A stretch of 64,000 bases of DNA from Planctomycetota bacterium (GCA_003388505.1 QQVO01000002.1:1-64000), one strand, 5' to 3'. Counted from the stretch's first letter, positions 1-9,047 are shown. Notes: generated by a model from the sequence alone, not told the origin. Numbers and translations are program-made.

Positions 1-1
1 G

Positions 2-124
2 CAGCGCCTCAAAGGCCGCGGCCGCCGCTGGGACCGCCGCAACGCCGAAGCGGTCGCCGCCCTGACCACGCTCAAAGACAGCCGGCAATGGCAAGCCTAC
101 TGGACAACCCCCGCCGCCGCATAA
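2..124 (+). pseudogene. C-terminal end of an IS transposase (ISKra4-like), cut by window edge
   Basis: An open frame enters from the left edge and stops at 122-124 after about 40 residues. The visible part contains KGRGRRWDRR, then a short Ala/Leu-rich helix, then QWQAYW. This resembles the usual C-terminus of ISKra4-family transposases (K-G-x-G-x-R-W, later W-x-A-Y-W), from memory of the family. The rest of the gene lies outside the window, so whether it is intact cannot be judged. Confidence 0.5.
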
Positions 125-381
125 ACTTAACCCCGCCAAAAACTCTGGCCAGACCCCTTGTTTCTCCCCCGCGACAGACGGGGTTGCATTGCATCCGCAC
201 GGGATTAGAATTGCGGACTTGCGACATTCCGTGAGCAGGTTCGCTCCTCGTGTCGGAAGCCGCAGCACAACCGTAGGCTGGCGCCGTTCGGCAGGTGCGT
301 CCCAAGCCGGGAGCCGCGCCGGAAGCTTTCGGAGTGGGTGAATGAACTCCTCTGTGGCAAAGCCGGGCAACAGCCCCATCA

Positions 382-454
382 TCCCCTGTAGCTCAATCGG
401 TAGAGCGAGCGGCTGTTAACCGCTAGGTTGTAGGTTCGAGTCCTACCGGGGGAG
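382..454 (+). tRNA. tRNA-Asn (GUU)
   Basis: The 73-nt sequence folds into a standard cloverleaf. The acceptor stem pairs TCCCCTG with CGGGGGA (one T-G pair). The D arm is GCTC...GAGC-like, the anticodon loop CTGTTAA gives anticodon GTT, and the T arm is GTAGG-TTCGAGT-CCTAC. The discriminator base is G and CCA is not encoded. A strong hairpin terminator follows at 500-529. Confidence 0.95.
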
Positions 455-499
455 CCTTCTGAAAGGTAGCGGAAAGACGCTGCCCGTTGGTTTACGGAG

Positions 500-529
500 A
501 ACGCCGGGCGCGAGAGTGCCCGGCGTTTT
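500..529 (+). terminator. Rho-independent terminator after tRNA-Asn
   Basis: A perfect 10-bp stem (AACGCCGGGC / GCCCGGCGTT) with an 8-nt loop is followed by a short T run. It lies 46 nt after the tRNA end and no coding frame lies between, so it most likely ends the tRNA transcript. Confidence 0.8.
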
Positions 530-607
530 GCGTATATCCCGAACGGGGCAAGGGATTTGGCGAGGCGGCTCCACGCGGAGACGACTCTCTGGTTCGAAAC
601 GAAAAAT

Positions 608-648
608 CGGGGTCCGTTCCCAACACCCACAGTTCGGAACGGACCCCG
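608..648. repeat. 13-bp inverted repeat with 15-nt loop
   Basis: CGGGGTCCGTTCC (608-620) and its exact complement (636-648) flank 15 nt. There is no T run on either side, so it is not an obvious terminator. It lies in the gap between the tRNA and the MntA-like gene and may be a remnant of a small mobile palindrome. Confidence 0.7.
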
Positions 649-743
649 TTCTCAACTCGCGGAAACTCTCTGACTCTCTGGTTGGGCGCGCGAGGTTGGT
701 TAACGGCCCTGTCCGACACGGCCGCCCGTGACGGATACGCAAC

Positions 744-1061
744 ATGACCGTCACCACGAACATCCAGATTCCCGACGAGCGACTCGAGGCGCTGTGCCGG
801 AAGTGGAGAGTCTCAGAACTCTCTCTCTTCGGCTCGGTCCTGCGTGAGGACTTCGGCCCGGAGAGCGACGTGGACGTGCTGGTCTCGTTCGACGAAGATG
901 CGCCGTGGAGCCTGTGGGACCTGATCGCCATGCAGGATGAACTGGCCAAGCTGTTCGCCCGCCCCGTCGATCTCATCGAACGAGAAGGCCTGCGGAACCC
1001 GTTTCGTCGTCGGCGTATCCTCGACACCACGCAGGTGGTTTATGGCGGCGGACAGGGATGA
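744..1061 (+). CDS. mntA: MntA-type nucleotidyltransferase antitoxin
   Basis: A 105-residue minimal nucleotidyltransferase. The signature G30-S31-x10-D42-x-D44 (FGSVLREDF...SDVDVLV) is complete, and a third acidic residue, D76, sits in RPVDLIERE, as expected for the metal-binding triad. In MntA/HepT (type VII) toxin-antitoxin systems the MNT protein neutralises the HEPN toxin by adding AMP to a tyrosine near its active site. The next gene, a HEPN protein with RX4HXY, starts 20 nt before this stop codon, so the two are translationally coupled. The length is normal for the family. The gene lies in a region of IS debris, consistent with acquisition by transfer. Confidence 0.88.
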   Translation: MTVTTNIQIPDERLEALCRKWRVSELSLFGSVLREDFGPESDVDVLVSFDEDAPWSLWDLIAMQDELAKLFARPVDLIEREGLRNPFRRRRILDTTQVVYGGGQG

Positions 1062-1410
1062 CCTGGCCTATCTCTGGGACATGCTGACAGCGGCCCGCGC
1101 TGTCGAGGGGTTCGTCCGAGACCGCGACTACGACGGCTATCTGGCGGATCTGATGCTCCGCAGCGCGGTGGAACCGCAGATTGAGATCATCGGCGAGGCC
1201 GCGCGTTGCGTCTCCAAAGAGTTCCAAACCGCGCATCCCGAGATTCCTTGGCGGTCGATCCAGGCACAGCGGCACGTCCTGACGCACGAGTACGGCGAGA
1301 TCAAGCACGATCGCATCTGGCGGGTGGCCACGGTCCACGTTCCCGACCTGATGGCGCAACTGGAACCGCTGGTCCCGAACCCACCGCCCGATTCCAAGGA
1401 TCAGCCGTGA
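1042..1410 (+). CDS. hepT: HepT-type HEPN toxin (RNase)
   Basis: From ATG 1042 the product is 122 residues. It is mainly helical and carries the HEPN catalytic motif R77-HVLT-H82-E-Y84, an exact RX4HXY. In the family, R and H form the RNase active site and the tyrosine is the AMPylation target of MntA. Starts further upstream in the same frame would lie deep inside mntA, so 1042, overlapping the mntA stop by 20 nt, is preferred. Its stop overlaps the GTG of the truncated DUF433 gene (GTGA). The common RN dipeptide of HepT is RH here; the catalytic R and H are intact. Confidence 0.88.
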   Translation: MAADRDDLAYLWDMLTAARAVEGFVRDRDYDGYLADLMLRSAVEPQIEIIGEAARCVSKEFQTAHPEIPWRSIQAQRHVLTHEYGEIKHDRIWRVATVHVPDLMAQLEPLVPNPPPDSKDQP

Positions 1411-1532
1411 ACCCTCCGCGATTCGATCGGATCACCTTCGATCCTCAGGTGATGGGCGGCAAACCTTGCATCCGTGGCATGCGCGTCACGGTGGGAACCA
1501 TCGTGGGGCTGTTCGCGGGAATGTGTGTGTGA
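1407..1532 (+). pseudogene. Truncated DUF433 (VapB-like antitoxin) gene
   Basis: A GTG overlapping the hepT stop opens a 41-residue frame: FDRITFDPQVMGG, then KPCIRGMRVTVGTIVGL. This is the typical start of a DUF433 protein (matching D-P-x-x-x-G-G-K-P-x-I-R-G-x-R). The domain should continue for another 30-40 residues, but the frame leaves homology after GLFAG and stops. No DUF5615 partner follows. It looks like the 5' end of a third toxin-antitoxin unit cut by recombination. Confidence 0.7.
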
Positions 1533-1765
1533 TGTATGTGTATTTGACGACAGTCATTGTCGCACTTGCGGCAACATGTGCTTATAAATGGGGAGATTGG
1601 AAGGGCGACGGGCTGAAGGTGGCTTGCGGGCGGTGGCACATCTATCTCTTCGTGTGCTTTTGTTTGCCTTTTTATTCACCGCTGTTGTTGTTCCGGCTAT
1701 GGTTGGGGTCGTTGATCCGTTGGGTGGACAGATTGGTGACGACTGGCAAGCACAGGGGGAAGTAG
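1532..1765 (+). CDS. Possible small membrane protein, unknown
   Basis: ATG 1532 overlaps the previous stop by one base and opens a 77-residue frame. It has two hydrophobic stretches (YLTTVIVALAATCAY and IYLFVCFCLPFYSPLLLF) and a basic C-terminus. No family is recognised. The frame could equally be chance coding in the junction created by the DUF433 truncation. From 1766 to 2019 no gene is seen. Confidence 0.3.
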   Translation: MYVYLTTVIVALAATCAYKWGDWKGDGLKVACGRWHIYLFVCFCLPFYSPLLLFRLWLGSLIRWVDRLVTTGKHRGK

Positions 1766-2019
1766 TCACACAGAGTTGCAGGGTCGGGTGGACTTGGCTG
1801 ACCGAAGACCGGGTGACGACGCTGCAAGTAGGGTGTTCTCTATTGTGGACGACGACGTGCCAACAACGCACCTCGTCGAATACGAGTATCTCGGTTTGGG
1901 AATGGGCCAGCGCGCACTTTGGGTAATTCGCACAGGCTGGGGGGGGCTCGCGCCCTGCGGCCTGATCTGGTAACACATGCTCCGTGGGATTGTCCCGGAA
2001 CACTCACGGAGGATGTGCG

Positions 2020-2745
2020 ATGCCCGAGGAAACGCGGATTGGATTGGACGAGGTCGTTTGTCATTTTTCCGAACTCGAGGATCCGCGGTCGGAGATCAAC
2101 CGGCGGCATCCCCTGGTCAGCGTGGTCGTCATCGCGCTGATGGGCTGCCAGACGGAGATTGCCGCGCAGGTCGTCGCCGGCCAGGCCGACTACGTGCTGG
2201 CGCTGAAAGGCAACCAGGAGACGCTGCACGACGCGGTCATTGAGTACGTCAACGAGCAGATGGACAGCGACTTCGCGGACTGCGGCGCGCGGCGGCACGT
2301 CACGAAGGAACAGGGGCACGGGCGCGAAGAAGTCCGGCATTACATTCAGATGCCGGCGCCGGAGAAGCTGGCCGGCGCTGCGCGCTGGAAAGGACTGTTG
2401 ACCATCGGCGTGGCGATGCTGAGCTGCGTGCGTAACGGCAAGGAGACGATGGACGTGCGCTACTTCATCAGCAGCCTGCCGATGGGAGTGAAGCGATTCG
2501 CCCATGCGGTGCGGTCGCATTGGAGCATTGAGAACACGTGCCATTGGAGCTTGGACATTACCTACCGGGAGGGCGAGTCACGCATCCGCGACGAGCATCT
2601 GCGCGAGAACGTCGCCTGGTTGAACCGGTTCACCTTATCGCTGCTGAAACAGCATCCGGGCAAAGACAGCCTGATCATGAAACGCCGCTGCTGCGGCTGG
2701 AACACCGACTTCCTGCTGCAAGTCCTGACCGGCAAACCCACTTAG
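2020..2745 (+). pseudogene. ISAs1-family transposase with internal deletion
   Basis: ATG 2020 has an upstream GGAGG. The first 35 residues (FSELEDPRSE, then HPLVSVVVIAL) match the N-terminus of ISAs1/H-repeat transposases. The frame then jumps directly to MGCQTEIAAQVV, DYVLALKGNQ and the C-terminal part with SHWSIEN and HWSLDI. The usual stretch of roughly 100 or more residues between IAL and GCQ, which includes the first DDE aspartate region, is missing without a frameshift. At 241 residues it is far below the usual ~370. The element is therefore almost certainly inactive by itself. Confidence 0.85.
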
Positions 2746-2749
2746 TGTG

Positions 2750-2770
2750 CGCTGGCCCTGTTTGCCAGTG
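2750..2770. repeat. CACTGGC-type palindrome, copy 1
   Basis: CGCTGGC and GCCAGTG flank a 7-nt loop, followed by GCACC. Related copies with three-base loops lie at 11888 and 55358. The 2746-3065 gap otherwise holds only this palindrome and the dispersed repeat at 2779. Confidence 0.55.
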
Positions 2771-2778
2771 GCACCCGG

Positions 2779-2851
2779 CGTGCAGCAAGTTCCTCGTCAT
2801 GGACATCCGACTCGCGGAGTGAGTTGGCTACAATGGTTGCGGCCGGAGGCC
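2779..2851 (+). repeat. Dispersed intergenic repeat, copy 1 of 4
   Basis: The sequence reads GCGTGCAGCAAGTTCC, then a GACATCCGACTCG...GGAG...GAG hairpin, then GGTTGCGGCCGGAGGCC. It matches 10763-10843 almost base for base and the first third of 15490-15653. The copies lie only between genes and have no open frame in common. Confidence 0.75.
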
Positions 2852-3065
2852 ACTCTGTGCATGCAGCTTTCTCTTCCGGTGATGGTTGCCGGGAATTCAT
2901 GGGCTGACGCCGATGGCTCGACAAGTGGCTTGCATTTCTGCCATCGGTTCGAGCGGTTGAGGGTCTTCTCGCCAAGTGTCCCGCGTGAAGCTACAGTACC
3001 GACCACCGCATGCCGCCGTGTTGGCAGCGAGGCGGATTCCAACGGGCACTCATCGGGGCGGGCGA

Positions 3066-4244
3066 ATGGCGGACCAGCAGCGGCAGGGGGGCAAGCAGAT
3101 TCCGCCGCGGGGATACACCGCGGAGGACGTTGAAGCGCGCCGGCGGTGGCTCGAGGAGCGGACCGGCGCCGCGTTGCCGGAGTTTCATCTCGATGCTCCT
3201 GAAGAGCTGGAGGGGCTGGTCGAGAATCAAGTCGGCTACGTCGGGCTTCCGCTGGCGGTGGCGGGGCCGCTCACTTTGCGCGGCAGCCACGCCTGCGGGC
3301 AGTTTCAGGTGCCGCTGTGCACCCTGGAGGGGACGCTGTCCCTTTCGATGACGCGGGGCATGCTGGCCGCCCACCTGTCGGGCGGCATCGAGACGCAGCA
3401 CATCAAACAGGAACTCCCTCGCAGCCCGATCTTTGTCTTTGAGGAGCTGGGTGACGCCGGCCGCTTTCGGGAGTGGGTCCAGGAAAACCTGGAACCGATC
3501 CGGGCCGCGGCTGAGGCGACCACCCGTCACGGCAAGCTGCTGCGGATCGACCAGCATCCGATCCATAACCGGGTCATTCTGGACTTCGTCTACAGCACGG
3601 GCGACGCGGCGGGACAGAACATGGTGACGCTGGCGACGCACGCGGCCTGCCAGTTCATTGAGGAGCGATTCCGGGGCGAGCGCGGTTGCCGTTGGCTGAT
3701 CGAGTGCAATCTCGCGGGCGACAAGAGCCCGACGCATCGCAACCTGCTGCTCGGCCGGGGGCATCACGTGATCGCAAGCTGCCGCGTGAAGGGGAGCGTC
3801 GTGCGGAGGCTGCTGCACACGACCACGGACGAAATGATCGCCGGCTTCGCCGACATCAACATCGGTTCGCGACTGGGCGGCGTGTCCGGACTCAACCTGC
3901 ACGTCGCCAACGCACTCGCGGCGATCTATCTCGCCACCGGCCAGGATGTCGCCTGCGTGGCCGAGAACGCGGTCGGCGTCTGCAGCGGTGAGAAAGTGGG
4001 GGACGACCTGCTCGCGTCACTGAGCATGCCGTCGATCACGGTCGGCACGGTCGGCGGTGCGACGCGGCTGCATCAGCAGAGCGCCAACCTCGAACTTCTG
4101 GGATGCCGTGGAGAGGGTTCGGCGAAGAAGTTTGCGGAGATCATCTGCGCTGCGGCGTTGGCGCTGGAGTTGTCACTGGCGGGGGCGATCGTGAGCAACG
4201 AATTCGCCGATGCGCATGCGCGGTTCGGGCGGCGGGGGGAGTGA
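3066..4244 (+). CDS. HMG-CoA reductase family protein
   Basis: A 392-residue protein from ATG 3066; an upstream frame extension adds 30 unconvincing residues. The HMG-CoA reductase landmarks are in order: NQVGYVGLPLAVAGPL (54-69), CTLEGTL with E88, GDAAGQNM (179-186, the nicotinamide-binding loop), AGDKSPTHRN with K220, GQDVA with D294, TVGTVGGATRL (325-335) and a C-terminal helix ending DAHARFGRR with H384. The catalytic Glu, Lys, Asp and His are therefore all present. The family reduces HMG-CoA to mevalonate with NAD(P)H. No other mevalonate gene is in the window, and planctomycetes are generally thought to use the MEP route, so the physiological role is open. The 3' end is duplicated at 5178-5253. 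Confidence 0.85.
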   Translation: MADQQRQGGKQIPPRGYTAEDVEARRRWLEERTGAALPEFHLDAPEELEGLVENQVGYVGLPLAVAGPLTLRGSHACGQFQVPLCTLEGTLSLSMTRGMLAAHLSGGIETQHIKQELPRSPIFVFEELGDAGRFREWVQENLEPIRAAAEATTRHGKLLRIDQHPIHNRVILDFVYSTGDAAGQNMVTLATHAACQFIEERFRGERGCRWLIECNLAGDKSPTHRNLLLGRGHHVIASCRVKGSVVRRLLHTTTDEMIAGFADINIGSRLGGVSGLNLHVANALAAIYLATGQDVACVAENAVGVCSGEKVGDDLLASLSMPSITVGTVGGATRLHQQSANLELLGCRGEGSAKKFAEIICAAALALELSLAGAIVSNEFADAHARFGRRGE

Positions 4245-4317
4245 CGCCGATTCGTCTCGCAATCGGCAACCGTGCGTGCGAAAATATGAGTCGTCCAAGG
4301 CAGAGGAGAGAGATTCC

Positions 4318-4623
4318 GTGATCGCGACCGACGAGTATCAATACCTGGAGCCGCGCCCGCGGTCGAACTACCGGCAGCTCTGGATCAAGGGGCGGCACAT
4401 TCGTGCGGAGGTGTTGTACCGGCATACGGTCGGGGCGGAGCCACGAACGCCGGAAGAGGTGGCCGACGACTACGGGCTGCCAGTCGACGCCGTCCGTGAG
4501 GCTGTCGAGTATTCGGTTCGCAACAAATCGTTGCTGGATGCCGAGCGCAGCCGGGAAGAGTCGCGGCTGTGCGAAGCTGGATTGAACCAGCCTAGCCGCG
4601 TTTCTGATCCCGCCGGACGATGA
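4318..4623 (+). CDS. DUF433 protein, putative antitoxin of a VapBC-like pair
   Basis: GTG 4318 is preceded by GAGGAGAG at a good distance; starts further upstream would overlap the end of the HMG-CoA reductase gene. The 101-residue product shows the DUF433 pattern: LWIKGRHIRAEVLYRH, then TPEEVADDYGLPVDAVREAVEY, a predicted helix-turn-helix. Its stop overlaps the ATG of the DUF5615 gene (ATGA). This DUF433/DUF5615 order is a recurrent bacterial toxin-antitoxin-like pair. Confidence 0.82.
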   Translation: MIATDEYQYLEPRPRSNYRQLWIKGRHIRAEVLYRHTVGAEPRTPEEVADDYGLPVDAVREAVEYSVRNKSLLDAERSREESRLCEAGLNQPSRVSDPAGR

Positions 4624-4982
4624 ACCTGTACCTCGACGATGACCCGTCCGATCGGCGACTGATCGCGCTGCTGCAGCGAGCGGGCCACACGGTTGTCACT
4701 CCGCAACAGGCCGGGCATCCGGGCTTGCCGGACGCCCGTCACCTGATCTACTGCTGCCAGAACGATCTCACCCTGTTGAGCCGGAATCATGACGACTTTC
4801 TCGATCTCCATCTGGTCGTCGAGGCTGCGGGCGGCAGTCACCGCGGAATTCTGATCATCCGCCTGGACAACGATCCCACGCGCGATATGACGCCCAAGGG
4901 GATTGTGACCGCTCTGGGACGGTTGGAAGCCTCGGGCATCCCGGTCGCGCGTCAATTCCTGATCGTCAATCAGTGGCGGTGA
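4620..4982 (+). CDS. DUF5615 PIN-like protein, putative toxin
   Basis: A 120-residue protein starting MNLYLDDDPSDRRLIALLQ, the usual opening of the DUF5615 PIN-like fold with an early acidic cluster. It continues with LIYCCQNDLTLLSRNHDDF, another acidic site expected in PIN RNases. Translationally coupled to the DUF433 gene (4-bp overlap). By family analogy it is a nuclease-type toxin; activity is inferred only. The pair is bracketed by two direct copies of the HMG-CoA reductase 3' end. Confidence 0.8.
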   Translation: MNLYLDDDPSDRRLIALLQRAGHTVVTPQQAGHPGLPDARHLIYCCQNDLTLLSRNHDDFLDLHLVVEAAGGSHRGILIIRLDNDPTRDMTPKGIVTALGRLEASGIPVARQFLIVNQWR

Positions 4983-5145
4983 CAGGAGGGCTACCGCCTC
5001 ACGATTGACTGGTGCACAGTGCGGGGGGGATCGGAGGCGGATGATGAGTCATCTTGTCGCTGCGCGACCCGGCCGGGATCGAGGCGGGGCGAGCCGCGAC
5101 TTGGGCTTTCATGCGGCTTGCTTCCGGACTCTTGCGGCTGCGCCG

Positions 5146-5166
5146 CCCCGGTTCAGAGAACCGGGG
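5146..5166. repeat. Perfect 9-bp palindrome with AGA loop
   Basis: CCCCGGTTC-AGA-GAACCGGGG. It has the same architecture (GC-rich stem, three-base purine-rich loop) as the palindromes at 11888, 30557-30745 and 55358, but a different stem sequence. It lies just left of the duplicated HMG-CoA reductase end. Confidence 0.75.
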
Positions 5167-5177
5167 CCACCCTGCGC

Positions 5178-5253
5178 TGTCACTGGCGGGTGCGATCGTC
5201 AGCAACGAGTTCGCAAACGCGCATGCGCGGTTCGGGCGGCGGGCGGAGTGACG
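5178..5253 (+). pseudogene. Duplicated 3' end of the HMG-CoA reductase gene
   Basis: These 76 bases match 4171-4246 with seven substitutions and no gaps, including the stop codon. They still encode LSLAGAIVSNEFANAHARF, so the catalytic-helix histidine region is repeated. Nothing upstream of 5178 resembles the reductase. The copy is therefore a fragment, left by a tandem duplication plus deletion or by insertion of the intervening DUF433/DUF5615 cassette. From 5254 to 5394 no gene is seen. Confidence 0.85.
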
Positions 5254-5394
5254 GCTGGCTTCGGGGCCGGCTGGGTGTTAACCGGGCTTCAGCTGTGATG
5301 CGGAGTTAGCCGGAGATCGTCAGAGAGCTTCTTCTTGTTGCATTGCAACGCGGACGCGGGAGCGTCCGGGCCACTCTTCGGCGTAGCCCGTGTT

Positions 5395-5976
5395 TCAGTT
5401 TATCTGCAGTTGCCCCAGTCTTCTCCACTCCTCGATGAATCGAGGCCCCGCCTTCTTCGCTTGCTTCCGCGACATCCCGCGACTGCGAAGATGCCGAATC
5501 GACTGCCTCAGGAAGATCCTCTCCCATTCTCGTTGAAAGCCAGTGTCAGGAACTTGAATGAGGAGACGCGGATTCTTCAAGGTGGTCGCAAGACGGTCCC
5601 CAGTGCGCCCAGGTTGGAAGTATACAGCGTTCCCTGTGACGATCTGATCAATGATGCCTGAGCGGGTTGTGACGTCGAGCCTTATGACGAAACTCAATTC
5701 ACTTGGTCGGGAAAACTCGCAGACTAACCCCAGTTGAGGAAGCTTCTTGTCCAACCTTGACCATACTGTCGAGCAGTCGCCGGAGTCAAAATGTTCGTGC
5801 ACCCGCACAAGCTCATCGATATCCGGTCGCTCGGATGTATCAATAATCAAGAGAGGGATTAACCGGCCATGCCCGAGTTGCTGCGTTGCGATTGCAGCGT
5901 CCGACACGACTTCTAGTGGACGAGAATGATGATGGTTGCGAAAGACGATGGATTCACGATGCCAACCCAGACTCAT
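5395..5976 (-). CDS. Hypothetical protein
   Basis: A 193-residue protein, ATG at 5976, overlapping the end of the upstream gene by 23 nt, so the two are probably cotranscribed. No family is recognised. The N-terminal half is mixed alpha/beta (LIPLLIIDTSERPDI), the middle has FVIRLDVTTRSGIIDQIVTG, and the C-terminus is strongly basic (RHLRSRGMSRKQAKKAG). There is no signal peptide or membrane segment. It lies downstream of the groEL terminator, so it belongs to a separate transcript. Confidence 0.55.
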   Translation of the reverse strand: MSLGWHRESIVFRNHHHSRPLEVVSDAAIATQQLGHGRLIPLLIIDTSERPDIDELVRVHEHFDSGDCSTVWSRLDKKLPQLGLVCEFSRPSELSFVIRLDVTTRSGIIDQIVTGNAVYFQPGRTGDRLATTLKNPRLLIQVPDTGFQREWERIFLRQSIRHLRSRGMSRKQAKKAGPRFIEEWRRLGQLQIN

Positions 5977-6508
5977 CGACGACCTCCTTCAAAGGTGGGG
6001 ACTGCAAATCGAACACCAAGCCATTTGCGTCTGTGAACACCAAACTCGTCGACTCCAATGAGACTCCGTCAACCAGCGCTGCAGGAACGTTGAAGAGCAC
6101 GAGCCCCGACGTTGAACCCCGCGCGGGAATGTGCTGCGGGACATCCAGTAGCGTCGTCTTGCCGAACACGGTGAGTTTCGGGGCACGTGCAATGCTGGTG
6201 ACCTTGAAGTTGGTGGTCAATCCACCTTTTCTGTGGTAGTTGAATCGCAGTTCACAACGAGCGATTGAATTGTCTATATCCGTCGGATTGCTGATGGTTA
6301 CCAGGTACATGTATTCTTGCGAGTTGTCCGGCAATCGCGTCCAAAGCCCGCTGTCGAGGTACACATCAATCGCTGGTGTGCGACGCGATTCTTGTAACTC
6401 GGCCAATTGCAACGCGCGTTTCGCGATGGCGTTTCCTCGACTCGCGTAAGCGGCAGATGCAATGGCTGCGAGCACTGCAGCGATTGCAATCCAATCCGAT
6501 TGGTCCAT
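5954..6508 (-). CDS. Hypothetical membrane-anchored protein
   Basis: ATG 6508 gives 184 residues; a TTG ten codons upstream is the alternative. One N-terminal membrane helix (WIAIAAVLAAIASAAYA) is followed by a short basic/helical linker and a beta-rich domain with YLVTISNPTDIDNSIARCEL, an Ig-like or NPCBM-like pattern often seen in single-pass proteins of unknown function. The stop lies inside the next gene (23-nt overlap). No catalytic motif is visible. Confidence 0.6.
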   Translation of the reverse strand: MDQSDWIAIAAVLAAIASAAYASRGNAIAKRALQLAELQESRRTPAIDVYLDSGLWTRLPDNSQEYMYLVTISNPTDIDNSIARCELRFNYHRKGGLTTNFKVTSIARAPKLTVFGKTTLLDVPQHIPARGSTSGLVLFNVPAALVDGVSLESTSLVFTDANGLVFDLQSPPLKEVVDESGLAS

Positions 6509-6580
6509 TCCTGCACCCGCCAATGCGTTACCTGACAAGGAAGCGATCTACGATATAACGTATGGTGGACTGTTTTGGAT

Positions 6581-6610
6581 AAAAAAAAACCGGCTTCTTG
6601 GAGAAGCCGG
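6581..6610 (-). terminator. Rho-independent terminator of groEL
   Basis: On the minus strand CCGGCTTCTCCAAGAAGCCGG forms a perfect 9-bp stem with a CCA loop, followed directly by nine T. It lies 61 nt after the groEL stop. Confidence 0.92.
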
Positions 6611-6670
6611 GGTTGAGAAACTGTTGGTTGGGTGGAGCCCATTAACTCTCCACCCTGGCCTCTGAAACTC

Positions 6671-8284
<1,614 letters not shown>

Positions 8285-8306
8285 GGTCTATTTTCTCCGG
8301 TGAATG

Positions 8307-8420
8307 GTTTTCAGTTTTCAGTAGTCAGTTTTCAGTGCTTGGAGCAGTCCCATTTCCGGTGTCAGTTGCGGTGCCGACGAAATCAATCTCACCAACAACT
8401 GACGACTGAGAACTGACAAC
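8307..8420. repeat. Inverted repeat of TCAGTTTTCAGT-type units between groES and groEL
   Basis: The left arm (8307-8335) is a near-tandem run of TTTTCAG/TAGTCAG units. The right arm (8393-8420) is its imperfect complement (ACTGACGACTGAGAACTGAC). The arms flank about 57 nt. The element fills the groES-groEL spacer and will be transcribed as a hairpin within the operon mRNA. This kind of CAGTTTTCAGT repeat is scattered in planctomycete intergenic DNA (recollection, not searched). Confidence 0.65.
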
Positions 8421-8735
8421 TCAGTACGTCGCCAGAATGTCGCCTTCGCGGAGGAGGAGGAATTCGTTGTCTCCGATGCGGATTTCGTCGCCGGCGTAGG
8501 AGCTGAAGATGACGCGGTCCCCGTCCTTGACTGTGAGGGGGACGCGGCTGCCGTCGTCGCGGACGTGGCCGTCACCCACGGCGACGACTTCGCCCCGCTG
8601 GGGTTTGTCGCGGGCTGTGTCGGGGAGAACGATGCCGCCGGCGGTGGTGTCTTCCGCTTCCTGCCGCCGCAGGACGACCTTGTCGCCGAGGGGAACGATG
8701 CGTGTGCCGCTGGCGGACTTGCTCTTCTTGGCCAT
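8421..8735 (-). CDS. groES: Co-chaperonin GroES
   Basis: A 104-residue GroES with a short basic N-terminal extension (AKKSKSASG). The family core is complete: VPLGDKVVLRRQEAEDTTAGGIVLPD (beta strand plus mobile loop; the loop is TTAGGIVLP), GEVVAVGDG, VKDGDRVIFSSYAG and LLLREGDILATY. It caps the GroEL ring during the folding cycle. First gene of the groES-groEL operon. Confidence 0.97.
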   Translation of the reverse strand: MAKKSKSASGTRIVPLGDKVVLRRQEAEDTTAGGIVLPDTARDKPQRGEVVAVGDGHVRDDGSRVPLTVKDGDRVIFSSYAGDEIRIGDNEFLLLREGDILATY

Positions 8736-9047
8736 GAGTCGCTGAAGCTCCTGTTGCGAAACCGTTGCTTTATGGACTGCCGCGACGAGTGTGTGATGCT
8801 AGCGTCGTCGGCTTTCTGCCAAAGGGGGATGTCGGCGGATGCACCGCTCCCGTTGGCGGAGGGTGATAGCGAAGCGCGTGCCAAGGCGGCGTTTGCCGTA
8901 ATTGTTGGTGCAGAAACGCATTGCGTGATCCTGGCAAACAAGCGGGTCAGCCCAAATGGCGGTTCTGCCGGTTGGGAGGGGCGAGTCGGCTGCCAAATTG
9001 ACAGCGGGCGGGGCTCACTTCGGCGAACGTCACCGGCAGCGGGGCGG
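8736..9047. other. Intergenic region between retron RT and groES
   Basis: This 312-nt stretch holds no convincing gene. It should contain the groES promoter (minus strand) and the end of the RT transcript. I see no clear terminator and no CIRCE repeat, and no frame that could serve as a retron effector. Confidence 0.5.

Noticed and set aside
1776-1973. A 65-codon plus-strand frame after the truncated DUF433 gene
   Set aside because: No ribosome binding site, no motif, and it lies in a rearranged stretch between toxin-antitoxin and IS remnants.
8736-8830. A possible CIRCE (HrcA) operator upstream of groES
   Set aside because: GAGTGTG and a nearby TGCTAGC are present but do not form the TTAGCACTC-N9-GAGTGCTAA repeat.
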